Origin: Orbilia blumenaviensis
Taxonomy: Eukaryota; Ascomycota; Orbiliomycetes; Orbiliales; Orbiliaceae
DNA: 64,000 nucleotides
Direction: 5' to 3'
Assembly (NCBI GenBank): GCA_036872755.1
Contig: JAVHNS010000004.1
Span: 868,001-932,000 of the forward strand
In this document: positions 1 through 12,976 of the stretch, piece after piece
How the letters are laid out: each line of letters begins with the position of its first letter
Position numbering within the stretch: position 1 is the stretch's first letter
The notes under the pieces: generated by a model
The model's input: the letters and a program-made list of their open reading frames with translations, nothing else
Databases searched by the model: none
What the model was told of the DNA's origin: nothing
Position numbers and translations under genes: made by a program

Positions 1-3000
1 ACAGTTGGTATCCGGCGTCTGCCCCAAATGACGGAGGATGGACCACGCCGTCGAAAAGCTCAAGCTTACCTGCGGTTATCTGCACTGTTTGACACGGAGG
101 CCCATAACACCATCGTATCGTAGACTGTTTGGCTTGATTGTGACTAAAAGGAACCAAGGGAACGAATGAAAAAGAGGTAAAGAATTCCTCGGTCTCGTTC
201 GGATGAAGCGAAAGTCGCTGGTTGCCTAACGAATGACGCTAGCTAGCCATCTCTTGGGATCGCTTATGGGGCAAAGAGAGTCCACTAGGGGATGCTGGCT
301 GTTAACGTTATTTTTTCCGCTCGCAGAATCGGGCAAATCCACCGAATCAATGGAGCTTTCTACAGATCGTGATGACAGGATTCCGTGCCCAAAAGGGCAG
401 CCCATAAGGTCAACGTTGTAGCAGCTCCGCCCAAACATATATATCCTGGCCTCTCGTAAGTCTTGGGAGCAGGGCGGACTCGTCTGGATGAGTTGCGGGT
501 GGATCCATGTGGTTTCCTCTTACTCCATAGAAATAGAAATGCTCCCTCCCGGGTGAAAATTTTCCCCTTGAGCTTGTCGACGTGACTTCCAGAGCATCCC
601 AGACATCGTAAGCTGGTGGACCCATGGAGGCGTGAGCATGAGCATTCTAGGATGCGTACGGGGCGGTTGGGGCACAACTTCCAAGGCGACAACGCAAGCA
701 GGGTTGAAAGTCTTTACATCAAACGGAGATGCCTCCTGGAATCGCGAAGCGGACAGGGCAGGATACATGAACAGTTCGTAATTCCTGGCGAAATCTGTCG
801 CAATATCGGTATATGTGTACCGGATATAGGGCATTCAAATACTCATACAGGAAACCAACATGTGACTCTAGGCCGTAGCTATTGGAATATATCACGATCC
901 GCAAGATGTGTCTACAAATGCGGCATCATGCCGGATCGCACGGTTACTATGACATTTGTCGGCTCGTAACTTAGCTTAACTTATCATTAGCGGATCGGCA
1001 AACGAGAACTCGATCGTTTCACACCCTCTAGCGTGCACTAGACTTCGGTGAGAAACTACAACTGCCAGAAATGTTCTTAGTGTTCGGTCCAGAGGACGGG
1101 GCAAACGGATAACCAGCTGGGCCGGAACAACGGCACTTTCACACCCTCACAGTTCATGTACGGCAAACCAAATCTTCCACCAATTCGAGCTTCATTTCAG
1201 CTTCGCCGATGGGCATTGGCACGAGCTCATTTATGCATTTTGTCGTATTTGCAGGCCTACAATGTGATCCAGGCTTTCTCAGACCATTTGCCAACGCAGG
1301 AACAGATCCATTCCACAAAAGCCGCTGATGAGGATCAAATCTAAACCGCAAAGGCAGTTCCACGTGGATCCATCCTCGATCTACTCATGAATATTTAGCT
1401 TCAAATCAAGCTCATGTGCCAAGACGGCAACAGTAAATTGCTTTATTTGATTCGGCCGAAACTACTCCAATGTTGCATTTTCGAATCAGGGGAACCTGAC
1501 TGTGTTGTATGTTGCCTTCCAGCTTAATTAAGGTCCTTGATTACTCGATATTGATCTCGATTATTGGCATGAACAACTTTTCCAGTATTTTAGAAGCAGT
1601 ACCATAAAGGTCGACCGTGGGCCGTGGCTACTTGGACTAGAATAGGTGTTAATTGTACGTAGGACATATCGCCTGCGGGACGGTCTCCGCCCGTTGATTA
1701 GGTTTTTTAGCACCTACACCGTCCAGCCTTACTACTACCAACCGGCAGCGTTATTTAAGTTATATTTAATCGGGTGGTTAACTGCCTACACTGTCTCAGA
1801 CTTTGACAGCCTTGGCGCCGCTCGAATGTCCGCATTGCATTAGCTAGCATGTGGTGACATGGCCCCTCAATGATACAATCCGCGGAGCTCGCTCTTGGTA
1901 TAGACATGCCTCGAGGACTTGCTTTATAACGTGTATCAACAATAGGAAAGGGCGCATATGGCCCCAAGAAGATACAATATTAACTCCGATAAGTAACGCT
2001 GCCGATCATTTAATGGATCCTACAAGGGCCAACTGCATATAGGATCCGGGCACCTGCCTCATTTGAATGGATACTATACTTGTGTTTTAGGATATATGAC
2101 ACCAAGACATTACATACTATCCGTAATATTTATAAATGGTTGGTAAGCATCTGTCCACGTGGTGCATATACCTGTATCATGACCTACCGATTGTGCGGGG
2201 TCGGAGAAAGAGGCGACAGCTATGTAGACACGAATAATATTATAGCACGCGACCACCAGTTTATCACCAATCCATCTTTAGTTTCCTGATATCAATACAT
2301 ACCAAGATATCGAAGAGGGCAGATTCAGGAATAGTATAAGGCTTGCAAGCTTGAACATTCGTACGTGTTATGCAATATCATGGACACCGATGCCAACCAT
2401 GCGAAAGCATACATATTCGTGCATTAATTAGTATCTACCAATCGATCGACACCATCACAGCGTCTATCCAGCATCAATCGGACTGCTGAGCCGGGCCTGG
2501 GTAGAGATTCGTCGAATATATTATAGTAGGTCATAGGTTACATCTCGAGATTTCGTAATAGATAGATTTTAGGTCTTTTAGTATTTAGAAATACCTTGAA
2601 GGCGCCTAGGCTACACCTTCTGTTTCTTAGTTAGTCAAATTCATATCCACGGTACAACTTGGGCCATCCCTACTCGTTTCGCTTTCAAGAAGAGCTTTAC
2701 TTCGGTAAGGAATTGATATGATACACATGAGCCTGCCGTTTTTATCACTTGGTCATGCCCACACAGACCAATCTAGCATGACTCTGAGATCTGGTTCTTC
2801 CAGACCCGAGAAGATCGTGGGTATCCAATGGTCTGGCACGACGGGCCGTTGGAATTGAACCCACCACCTTCTCCTTTTAAAAACTGCGATAAGCCGTTCG
2901 CGCTCGCGCTCGCAATTCTTGTACCCGCATAACCTTCGATAAGCTTAATTATATATGCAATTGATCGACAAGGGCTAGCCAGCCAGTCACTAGCCCAAGT

Positions 3001-6000
3001 GCCGGGCGCCTGCACAGCTGCGCCATTGGTGTTCCACAACACAAATGCAGAGTGCTCCAGCTGAGGGCTATTAACGGCGCCAAGCAAGCTGTCGTAGGCA
3101 GCTGGTTTCTGCCTGCAGATTTAAGGAGGCCTTAACACTTGCCTTTTTTGAATTATTTATGCTAAGCTTTTGTGGCGATAACGGTAACGATGCGTCATAA
3201 CATACTTGAGTTTTGATTAAACGACGCCGTAGAATTGATATATTGGCTTTGTTGATCTTCGCCTTTAAAGATCTTCCAATTAGATTGTATTGCATCTGCA
3301 ATATTTGGAGATCTCATGGAGCCATTGACTACAAGGAGCAATGTATCCTCGTCCAGACCAACATCTTTCGTGTCCGTTTTCTAAGACCACCCGGGCCGCT
3401 TCAACACAATTTCACAACTCTTGTGATAAAATCCAACATTTTGGCTTAAGTTCCTGCTCTGGCTTTCTCGATTATAACAAATTTCTATCAGGGCCAGTAC
3501 CAAGGACCGAGGCAGTGATACAAGATATGATATTAGGTGGAGGAAAGCGCACCAATGTTTAATTTCTTTACACTCTAGTAAATCTTTCCCGCAGTGCCTT
3601 AATTGGGGGGCTTATCTGCACACCTCTGTGTTATCGTGACATATTATACCCATTTCACAAACATGCACGTCCACAAGCCTATGGCTCTTTTTTTTAGTAT
3701 TGGCACTCTCAATATTCGCATAGCCGCCCCATACATTTCTACAAAAGACATTTAGTTGTCCTCTTTCGACCAACTAATTTATCGTTTTGTATATCCCTTG
3801 TGCCATTATTTGTTCCAGCAGTTCTGACCAAGTGCGTCGATATGGAGGTACGAGTTATGATTTGGTCCTCCAGATATCTTCCAATCGTCCCTGCCAGGTA
3901 GTAAATCGCGCCGCTCCATTGACTGGTACAGTCAGGGCCGGTATATAAATAATGCAGCCCGTTTTTTCATCAGGACCAAAGGCGCCAATGCTTGTTTTAA
4001 TGTTTCTGCAGCTGGTGAAGCACTCATTGAAGCATGGCGACTTGAAACCCCTGTGTTGATTGATTGTATGGTCAGTATACAAGAATAGCAGAGTTGATTT
4101 TCGTTAGAGGGTTGGTAGCTACTCGTAATTGCAATAATACACACAAGCTGGGGAGGCGCTGAGACTAACGAGAAAAGCTGCTAAGGTGGTTTGTAAATAG
4201 TTTGTCGTTCTATTGCGTTGAGTCTCGCTGGGCCCACGAGACCAGATAAGTCCAAAGTCGTCGTCGTTTCTATTAATACAGGTACCATTAAATCGAAGGA
4301 CCCCCAAACTCTTAGAGGGTAGGAGAGAGGTTTATATAATTTATCGTTGCCTATCTAGTATCTTTTGCTGGTAGCCCTTCAACTCCATCTACAAAAGACG
4401 CGATTTCTAACAGGATATTCATACTCGATCCACGCCAATGTAGAATGCTGAATCCATATCACAATAACTGTCTCCATAACTTGATTGAGCACACAAAACC
4501 CGAGTGCTTGGAGACTTTGAAACATAAACTATTGATTACTATTCGCAGAGCGAACATGAAAGGCGAATAGCCGGGAATTTCAATCCAAGGGTGAATACAA
4601 GGACTCCTATCAATCACCAAATTTTATCTTATTCAACTGTAGAGTATCAGGGGCTTAATCTTGCACCCGCTGATGCACGATCCTCCTACAAAGGAATGAT
4701 TTTCGACAGCCACTCAAAATTGCGTAGATACGTCGTGGTCTGAAAGGGGTAGCCATCAGTCTGTACCAGTACTGAATGGTCGGGTCCTCTGTATAGACTT
4801 GATCCTGAACTAATATTAATATTCCGGGAGGTGATTCTGATATCATGATGTGTATAGCATGCTGAAAACCTTTTCACGGAAGTCGTGGAAATGATATGAA
4901 TGCGTATTTAAAGTTTCTAGAGCGTCTTGTATCTGAGGTAGTGAATAGTCCATCCACATGGCGTATCTGGATAGTCTTGCTAACCAGTTTAAATAACTTA
5001 CGAGTTTTATAATTATAATAAACTAGTTAACTGGATGGGAGTAAATAAAGATGATGACTGTGTTCGATCGCAGGAGGGCTGTATCTTGTATGAATTAAGT
5101 CTGAAGGGCGAACAACTGAATCTTACATGTCTTGGGTCTGAGACAGAGACAGACGAATCCTAATAATGTGCCCTTCCGTGATTTTATACGTATCACTCTA
5201 TGTGATTGCAAAAATATAGTATACTTGAGGCGTCATTTTAGCATGCGGAAGATCGAAATGGGCTTGTAAAGCCTCTATAAACATAGATAGTGTTAAAATG
5301 AGTACTGTTTGTATTCTACCTCAACCAAGATAGCCAGATTCGCGACTTTGCTACCAAGGTAACCCCTGGAAATACCACCCTTTCGGTCATTTACGTTCAT
5401 CTCAATAATACTTCCCGTAGGGCTACGAAAAAAATAGGTTTCTATATTATATTATCTACTTAACGATCCTACGAAGGAGCCAGAGGATTGTGGAAAAGCC
5501 TTTATGTAGGCATGAAAAACAAAACTTTTGTAAAAACCCGCTGCAGGAGACCAAAAACACTTGCAAAGCTTGTGGCCGATAATATTCAGGCGGAATACCG
5601 ACAATGTTTATGGCTACATCGGTTTCAACTCCAGCCATCCCGCTGGAAACGGATTTGTTCGTTAATAATTTTAAAAGTGTAAGCTACTAAAATCCTGGAT
5701 TCGGGCGTTTCATGGAACCAATATACTCGGAGCCTGTACTGGTATCCATGCAGATACCCCTTAAAACATTTCTAACCCGTGTTTACGGCGATCCGTGTCA
5801 ACACTGCAACAGGTATCATAATACCAACATAGGACTAATAAGTCAGAATTTATAATACGTACTGCGGTAGATTTATAATATGCAATTCCTTTATAATTCA
5901 AGAGGCTATTTTAGCCGACCTATTGATTATGAGCGGAGTGTGCATTGCAAGACAGCTGCAAGTGTCTGTGTTGATCATGTTGTATATTTCGGTTAGCTAA

Positions 6001-9000
6001 TCAGTGCAGAGCTCACGGCCGGGTGAAATACTTTCCGCGGCCGGAAGGATAACTGGTGTCTTCAAAATCTATATCACGCGAGAGACGTTTCACGGGTCTA
6101 GCAAACAGGCTTTTTGTAGAGATGCGGTGCAAGATTGTGGCTTATATACCGTTGGCGAGGTGTCTATGCGCATAGTGTCCAGTAACGTTATAACAGGATA
6201 CACGGTCTTATATCTTGATGTTGGATATCGAATGATATTACAAATGTTAAACAGTTGATGGTTGATTATAAGCTTCACCGGTACCTTGGTTAGTCTTTGA
6301 TATAGGTTTTACCTTGAAATTACCCAAGACGATTTTAGGTAGATATACTGGCATGGGTCCACGTGTATTCCGCTCGGTAAGTCTTGCGAGCCGAGTATCT
6401 CTCCGACGCCTCCGACGCCTTCCAGATCGCTTGGAATTGTAAAAGCATGGAAGTTGCTATGAATAAAGACTGTGCCTACATCACGACGGCATGGATACTC
6501 GGCATTTTGCATAATCCAAGGTACAGACGCTTAGGACTATGAACTGGCCTAGTGGCCATTGGCAAATTTGGCAAGGTATCTGCGGCAGCAACATATTTTG
6601 CGACATACGCCACTAATTGTATTTTTTAATCGTCACGAGAAGATATGGAGAATGAACTATTGTGTGACACGGAAGTGTAGAGAGGTTGGAGGGGTTAACA
6701 GGTTACTAGCGATGTTGGAGGTCAATGCTCGTATACGCGGAATTGATCGCCATTAGTGTCCAGTATAAACAATATTGGGCCGATTTCAAGAACCAATGAG
6801 TCTGACAGACAGTCAAACTGATAGCCGTGCGCGGTGCGGTAAGAGGAGCGTTGCAACAATCTTATCCATTAAGGTTCGCCATGCCGTTTATAAGTCGGTC
6901 TGTGGTCTTTTAAACTTAATATAAGGGCTCGGACGTTGTTTTGTCACATCTACATGTGCATAGAAGATACTGTGGACCCGGTCATGATCTGACCGCGGCT
7001 GCGAATAATAAGCCCTAAGTCTTCCCTGTATATTACCTTAGCTTGCATTTCCCAGGAAATGGTCTAGAAAATAATCAATATTTTAGGATAAGACTATACA
7101 TCCTGTCAACTGATCGTTTAGCGAAAGGCGTACAGAATCACACGTCTTGAAGTTTCAACTCTCTCTGGCTTTGTGGAGATGCGTAGCGGGTGGAGAGATC
7201 ACACATGCACATTAGCCGTTCCTGGATGGGTTCGCATGTGTCTTCTCTGCATACCAGGTTAGAAGAACCTGAGATCCTCTTGGCACCTCGTATTCGGGAG
7301 CTTGATACCGCCGAGTGTATGTGCCGACAGACCGTGCTCGAAAGGACGGACGAATACGAATGTAGGAGCGCCACAATTTGCAACATTCGAAGAAGAGGTG
7401 ATAACGTTGTGATAGAATGTTCTTTACGTCCATTCATCTCAAAATTCCTGTCATCTTGCGCAATAATGTGCCCGCGGCATATTTATGGGTTCAATCACTA
7501 TCATGAGACTCGACTGATCCGATCGCGTGGGGGTTTTAAAGACATTTTTGGGCCTGAGTCGAAATTTCATAGACCAGTCGACCCTTTATGAGCGGCTAGA
7601 ATAAACTCAACGCAACAGTCCGCTAACTTGGGTTGGGGGCGCTGGCCGGTTAAATAAAAAAAACTTGTCACGACTCAGGCAAAGATGCGACTTTGGGGCA
7701 GAGGTCAAAGCTTCGAAATTTTATATCTCAGGGAAAAGAATCTCATTGTCAAAGATGATATTTGGCAAGGTTCTGCGTAAATACGGGCCAGTTTCCGAAA
7801 ACTTCGTGCTCAGACCCTCACACCACCTTACGGTAGACTGCGGCCCAGCCAATCAGGGTTCCTGTTTCGCACATCATCCTAGCGTTTGAAAGTCTCCACA
7901 TCCGGCTCGCTTTTTTCCGATTGCGGGGATGGGCTCTGGCAAATAATGAGCTGAGTGGATCCACACGCCAGCAAAGTGTCATGTGCGTTCCACGATGTTA
8001 TGGGGCAGGGCGACAGAACAAATGGAATGATTCCATGGTTTTTTATGGAGGGTGGCAAGGAATCTATCGAACATCGTGCATGGCTTCCACGCAGTTTCCT
8101 GTATCATGGATCCAGGAAGTCTTACTCATTTGTTTCCTTGTCCGTTCCTCCCAAGACAGTTTTTGCAAAAGAGATGTCGCATGTTCATCGACTAAAACTT
8201 AGGTTCAAAACATCACCTCTAAGCCATGGCAGGGCCCGACCCAACATTCAAACAGACGCGATGTCATCACTTTATCTCAGGCGGGGTGGAGAAGTCGATG
8301 TTTCCCATTTCTAAGCAGAATTCAAAACAACTGCCCAACGGCTATGCCACCGTCCTTGCCCGCATCACGAAGCGTTGATCCAAGCGTAACAACCTTGCAT
8401 GGCTTGGCTGTTTATCCACACCCTCTTCCCTAGTTCGAATTATAATCCCCATCCTCTGCAAACAGCACTTTTAGACTGCAAAGGCTCGGCCAGACTGGCT
8501 GTATGATCTGCAAGAGGTGGGCTTCCTCTGGAAAGTTCCCTAACCATATCCTGTTGAGCCGTGGGCGGGGCAAGACATCTCCACAAAGACGTGACCTTGC
8601 GTCGGACTATCTCGTATATCCGTATCTGTATCTTTCCATTTCCCGCGTAATCTTTGTGGCCACCGAAATCCGTGCCCTTCGGATACGTGATCAAACCAGA
8701 AAACGAGGTGGAGTAAGGAAGGCCGAGGTTTGAGGTGATGTATCTGCACGCCGCGACCGATGGGTTAGACACCGGATAAATCGACGGTCATTGCTCAACC
8801 GTTCCATTGGATACTGTTAACACCACCCGATCCACTTGCCCCAGAATTTCCCTGGCTATTCTTTTTTAAGTCTAATGCTACCAAGGCATCGTAAAGATCC
8901 CGTAATTCCTAGCTTCCTGTATTGAACCGTCGCAAAAATCAAAGTCAGACACCAAGACCACCCTTTGCGGCACACCCTAGGAGCACTGCATCGCTGTAAA

Positions 9001-9731
9001 ATCCAATATAATGGTGGGGAATAACAGGGTGGTTCCCTTATCAATGCTTAATTTTGGCTATTTCTCAGTAAAGGCTGCATCCGGTCATGCATTCCTGTCT
9101 TCAGTCAATACGTCTCTCTTAGTGTGGTATCCCAGGCCTAGTACCCTTCTACACATAAGTAGAGTAGACCTCCAGAACCTTGGTTTATGGAAAAGAGAGA
9201 CGAGTTTTAGGGAATCCTTATCTAAAGCAGTACTATCGACAACCCCCAATATCCGCTTTTGATCACCCCCAACATCTCCAACATTGCTCTGGCATACTAG
9301 CCTACTCGAGCTCTTTAATTCAGCCTTCTGTGTTCGAAAAATCCCAACTTACAAGCATCACGACACCTCAGTGCTCATCCATAATATCCGAATTTGTGTT
9401 GCGGTTGTTCGCATTTGGGATAATCCGGTTTCTAGAAGTTTGAGGGGCTGTGAGAAGGGCCGCGACACGGATATCAAAGTCTGGTAATCGGAGCGGGAAA
9501 AGGGCTACCCATCGCACTTGGATTAGCCCAAGAGAATTTGTTAGGATTGCGGCTATCTAACTTGTCCCATTTCACCGGCGGATATCTGGGAACATATATT
9601 AATCGAGAGTTTGGAGTTGACGGATTCCCGATAAATCTGGTTCCTTCGCTTGATATTTGCGGATGTCGGTGTTACTATGAAGAGGAAAGGTCGTCGGAAG
9701 ACTAGACGGTGTATAGCTCGACGGCGAAACC
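1..9731. other. Gene-poor region, no supported gene
   Basis: I find no ORF here that combines a credible start, family resemblance and splice structure. Open frames are short, lie on both strands and have no recognisable motifs. The only coding-like stretch is the remnant near 2.8-3.1 kb listed separately. A short duplication of a CTCCGACGC unit lies near 6,401-6,420. It may be decayed transposon DNA or plain intergenic sequence; I could not recognise reverse transcriptase, transposase or terminal repeats by eye. The last few hundred bases must include the promoter of RGS gene 1. Confidence 0.6.
2773..3105 (-). pseudogene. Possible exon remnant of a protein-coding gene
   Basis: An open minus-strand frame of about 110 codons with natural-looking composition (ordered Trp, Cys, Gly and Pro). 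It contains AFVLWNTNGAAV, APGTWASDW and GYAGTR, ends in a stop after SESC and has two internal Cys. It has no credible ATG in frame at its 5' end, so it would be a 3' exon or a fragment. I do not recognise the family, and neighbouring sequence offers no clear upstream exon. It may be a decayed copy of a secreted-protein gene or a chance ORF. Confidence 0.3.
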
Positions 9732-11016
9732 ATGGACTGGGTCTTTTATAGTCGTCAGAAACGTCCGGCGCATCTCAAGGAACGATTGGTTGTAGTTCCC
9801 AAAGCTCTGTCTTTTGACAAGGTCATAGCTGGGTCGACCTGCTCGGTAAGACAAAACCCCTTTCACGATCTCGTTCGGATAGCTGCCTTAACGAAAGCCG
9901 CTTGGTTTTAAAACTTCATATTCAAGGATGCTAATAAGTTTCTAGCCATGTTCGACGCGGGACTTCCTAAACTATCTACGCTTTGTGGAACACAGTCCTG
10001 AAACCTTGCGATTCTTCCTTTGGCATCGTGACTATACCAATAAATTTAATTCATTGTCTCGGGAAGACCAGAATCTTTCACCTCCTTGGGAGCTTAATGT
10101 CCCAGATACCCTTGAGAAAGCACACACACATATTTCTCACGCTTCTACCAGCACATCTGGCCGGAAACACTCTTCCTTTCTACCTGGAAACCCGATAGGA
10201 ACAATAGACGAAAAATTACGACAGAATTCTGTTGTGACTGTATCTCATCATGAAGTCACACCAGTGCCCCCAGTAGGCAGCCAGGCTTCTTTCCAACCCT
10301 TCCGCAATGAAGTATCACTTGTTGCCCAGCTCTACATCTCTGCGCAATCACCTTACGAATTAAACTTAACGTCAAGAGAACGACTAGCGGTTCTCGAGGC
10401 ATTAGCTCATACGACTCATCCTTCAGCTTTTGACCCCGCGGTTAATTCTGTCTTGGAATCTTTAAGATACCAGTCTCATCCAAACTTTGTTCAACACTCA
10501 CTATCAAATGCAGGGAGGGCCCGCATTCGAGCTATCCGCCTGCTCGCTGGCTTGGTGCTGTTATCATCGATAGTCTTTGGCCTACTGTTAACATTGAGCC
10601 GGCAAGCGCGCTGGTGGAGATTATTCGGCGTCGTTCCCTTTGTCTTGGGCCTATTTGCTATGCTGAATGCGAGCAAAGGGATCTGCTTCTGGCTAGTATA
10701 TCTTGGCTTTAAACGAGAAATGCTACCGTGGGAACTCTTTCCTGCAGATGAAGTTAATAGTTTCTTCTCCGGGATGTCGAAAAGTGACCACGACAGCAGC
10801 GAAGCAGAAGAATATGGCATTGAAGAGTGGGTTGAGAACTACGAAAATAATACAACACTTCTTAGACGGATGTATGAACGTAGAACGGAAGTCGAAGAGA
10901 AGGAAGTTAAACGTGTACAAAGAGTTATATCAAAACAGAGTTTTGCTGTAGCATGCGTGGTTGGTTTGGCGTACATTGGGATTTTCATTGGGTTACCACG
11001 GGGGAATCTTTTCTGA
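9732..11016 (+). CDS. RGS-domain membrane protein, paralogue 1
   Basis: Predicted regulator of G-protein signalling, expected to speed GTP hydrolysis on a G-alpha subunit at a membrane. Two exons, 9732-9845 and 9946-11016, with a 100-nt intron (GTAAGA donor, GCTAAT branch-like site, TCTAG acceptor) give about 394 residues. The start is the ATG of MDWVFYSRQKRP. Residues about 25-225 carry RGS hallmarks: LSFDKVIAGSTCS, DFLNYLRFVEHSPETLRFFL and WHRDY, then THPSAF and HSLSNA. Hydrophobic segments follow at about 237-255 and 264-279, with another at about 373-389 near the C-terminus, so this is a membrane-bound fungal RGS type, Rax1-like only in the general sense of RGS plus several TM segments. 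It is paralogous along its length to the gene at 57.1-58.6 kb. The family call is firm; the G-alpha partner is unknown. Confidence 0.9.
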
Positions 11017-12976
11017 TTACCATAGTTAAGTTTTATGAGCTTCTTGTTTTTTGTAGGGATGGATTCTCTTCTCCCTCTCGTCTTCTATTCACTGCACATA
11101 GTTTTCCCTTGAAATTTCGTTTTAATTGGGGTACGTACGATAAAAAGCATATTATGGCTTTCTTGTATGCGCTGGGGAAACAAGAATTGTCTGGCTAATG
11201 ATATCTGAGAGGAGTTTTTTTTTTTTTTTTTTTCCTATTTCTTTTACTTTTGGCCCATGGCATTGCCATTTTACTACAATTTCTTTGCTGTATCTAGTCA
11301 CTTGTCACGAAGGGCATTTTTGGGATGTACTGTACATGAGTTCAGGCGTTGCATTGCGCTGGCGGAGGTCTACAAATATGATACCTGAGGTTCAAATCGA
11401 GCCTGAAGAGTTCTACTAAAGGAACTTCTCCTTGTACCACCACATCCACTCATTTTCTTGATTTTACCTTTGTGTGACCGAGGATCCTACTCAAATACGC
11501 ACCAAGGCCAGGACTGGTCATCAAATTTGGATGGATATTTGTATACGACCTATCAGGGTTGTACAACCGTCAATCTCGTATTTGGTGTGTTTTTTGAGTA
11601 ACTTTATTATCAAGTTGGGTCTCACAGCAACTAGGTAGACGCCTCTGTCACATCTTCAACATAGAGCGCCGGGAGAAGCATTCTAGAAACCGCCCCACAC
11701 TGTCTCGTACATGTGCATATGTAAGTACTTAGTATGCACATAAGTACCTGTAAACGTAGTATCCACAGCACAGCACGGTTTCTTGACACTCGATCCGTTC
11801 AGGCTGACAAGAAAATTCTATTGCTTCTCCACAATTGTTCTTTTCCCCAGCCATCGGACAGAATTCAGCTAGACTATTAAAAGTCGAAACTTGGTCGTTT
11901 GCCAACCATCTTGGCTGGTTGGAGACTCAATACTTAACCGCTTCCACGTGTTCTAAAATCCAGAACGCACGAAGAAAACCCCTCAGCAGCCAAGTCTGGG
12001 GTATTGGAGGGGATCAAAAGAAAAATGGCTGTCGTCGCGGGTTGCATAAATTGCAAGGCGTAGGCTTGAGCTCGGGCTCATGTGCTTTTTGGTAGGCAGT
12101 TCGTATTTCTTGAAGGTCTCCACACTTCCGGCTGCTAAATTGTGCGGATAAATTATAAAATTCCACCATGGCGTTTCTGCTGGGTTAGGTAATAGGCTAT
12201 ATTACATCGCGTGATAAGAGAAACTCTAAAGATGGAAGGAAACGGCGACGTGGAGTTTCTTCGTCCCGAAAACCCAGCTGTAGCTCTGATGGACAAAAAA
12301 TATTTCTGGGAGCTCATGAGTATTTTACTCCTGCAGTAGTAGGCTGATCGACCCAGGGAATATATTGTTAAATCGTCGATTCCCATGCGAGATTCAGATT
12401 CAACAATCCTCAATTATGTTGATCACTTCTTCCCGGGTAACTGGAAACTGCAGCTACGATGGTTAATCGGGCCCTGTCAGTCCATATTGCTATTGCAATA
12501 TGATCGGGTTTGAGATTGCGCAAGGTTAGGACTTCTCCTAGTTGTGGCTCCTACCATTAACTGCCATTGATCAATTGACTTGCATGCTCCACGTGACGAT
12601 TTCAGCTGCTGACAGCTGACAGGAAGGGATACCCTCGCCACGACATGATATATTCGAGTTCAATATGAACAGGCAGTGGTTTAATCCGTGTCTTTACATA
12701 TACGCATATATTAGCCATTTATGTCTATGAATCTTGTCGGGGATATCTTGTAATTGAACTGTAGGGCCTCTATCATGCTTACTTCCATCTCGATTCTTGG
12801 GTGAATATTTATTGGAACTACTAGGGGCATACTGAGAGAAACCTTATCCTTGAGGTGCAGGGGGATTGAGATCCCAATTGATTGTATTCGTATCTAAGGA
12901 CGATTGCATCTGCTATTAAGATGCGGACCCTTTTTAAGATAGAAAAAAAGTACCCTTCTGCATAAGTGTTGAATTT
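11017..12976. other. Intergenic, no gene seen
   Basis: This stretch holds the 3' flank of RGS gene 1 and of the convergent minus-strand GNAT gene. There is a T-tract of about 17 nt near 11,217-11,233. Near 11,710-11,750 two imperfect copies of a GTGCATATGTAAGTACTTA-like motif lie close together. No ORF here has a recognisable domain or splice structure. Confidence 0.55.

Noticed and set aside
7190..7591. 133-codon plus-strand frame in the empty left region
   Set aside because: It overlaps antisense frames of similar length and has no motif or splice context.
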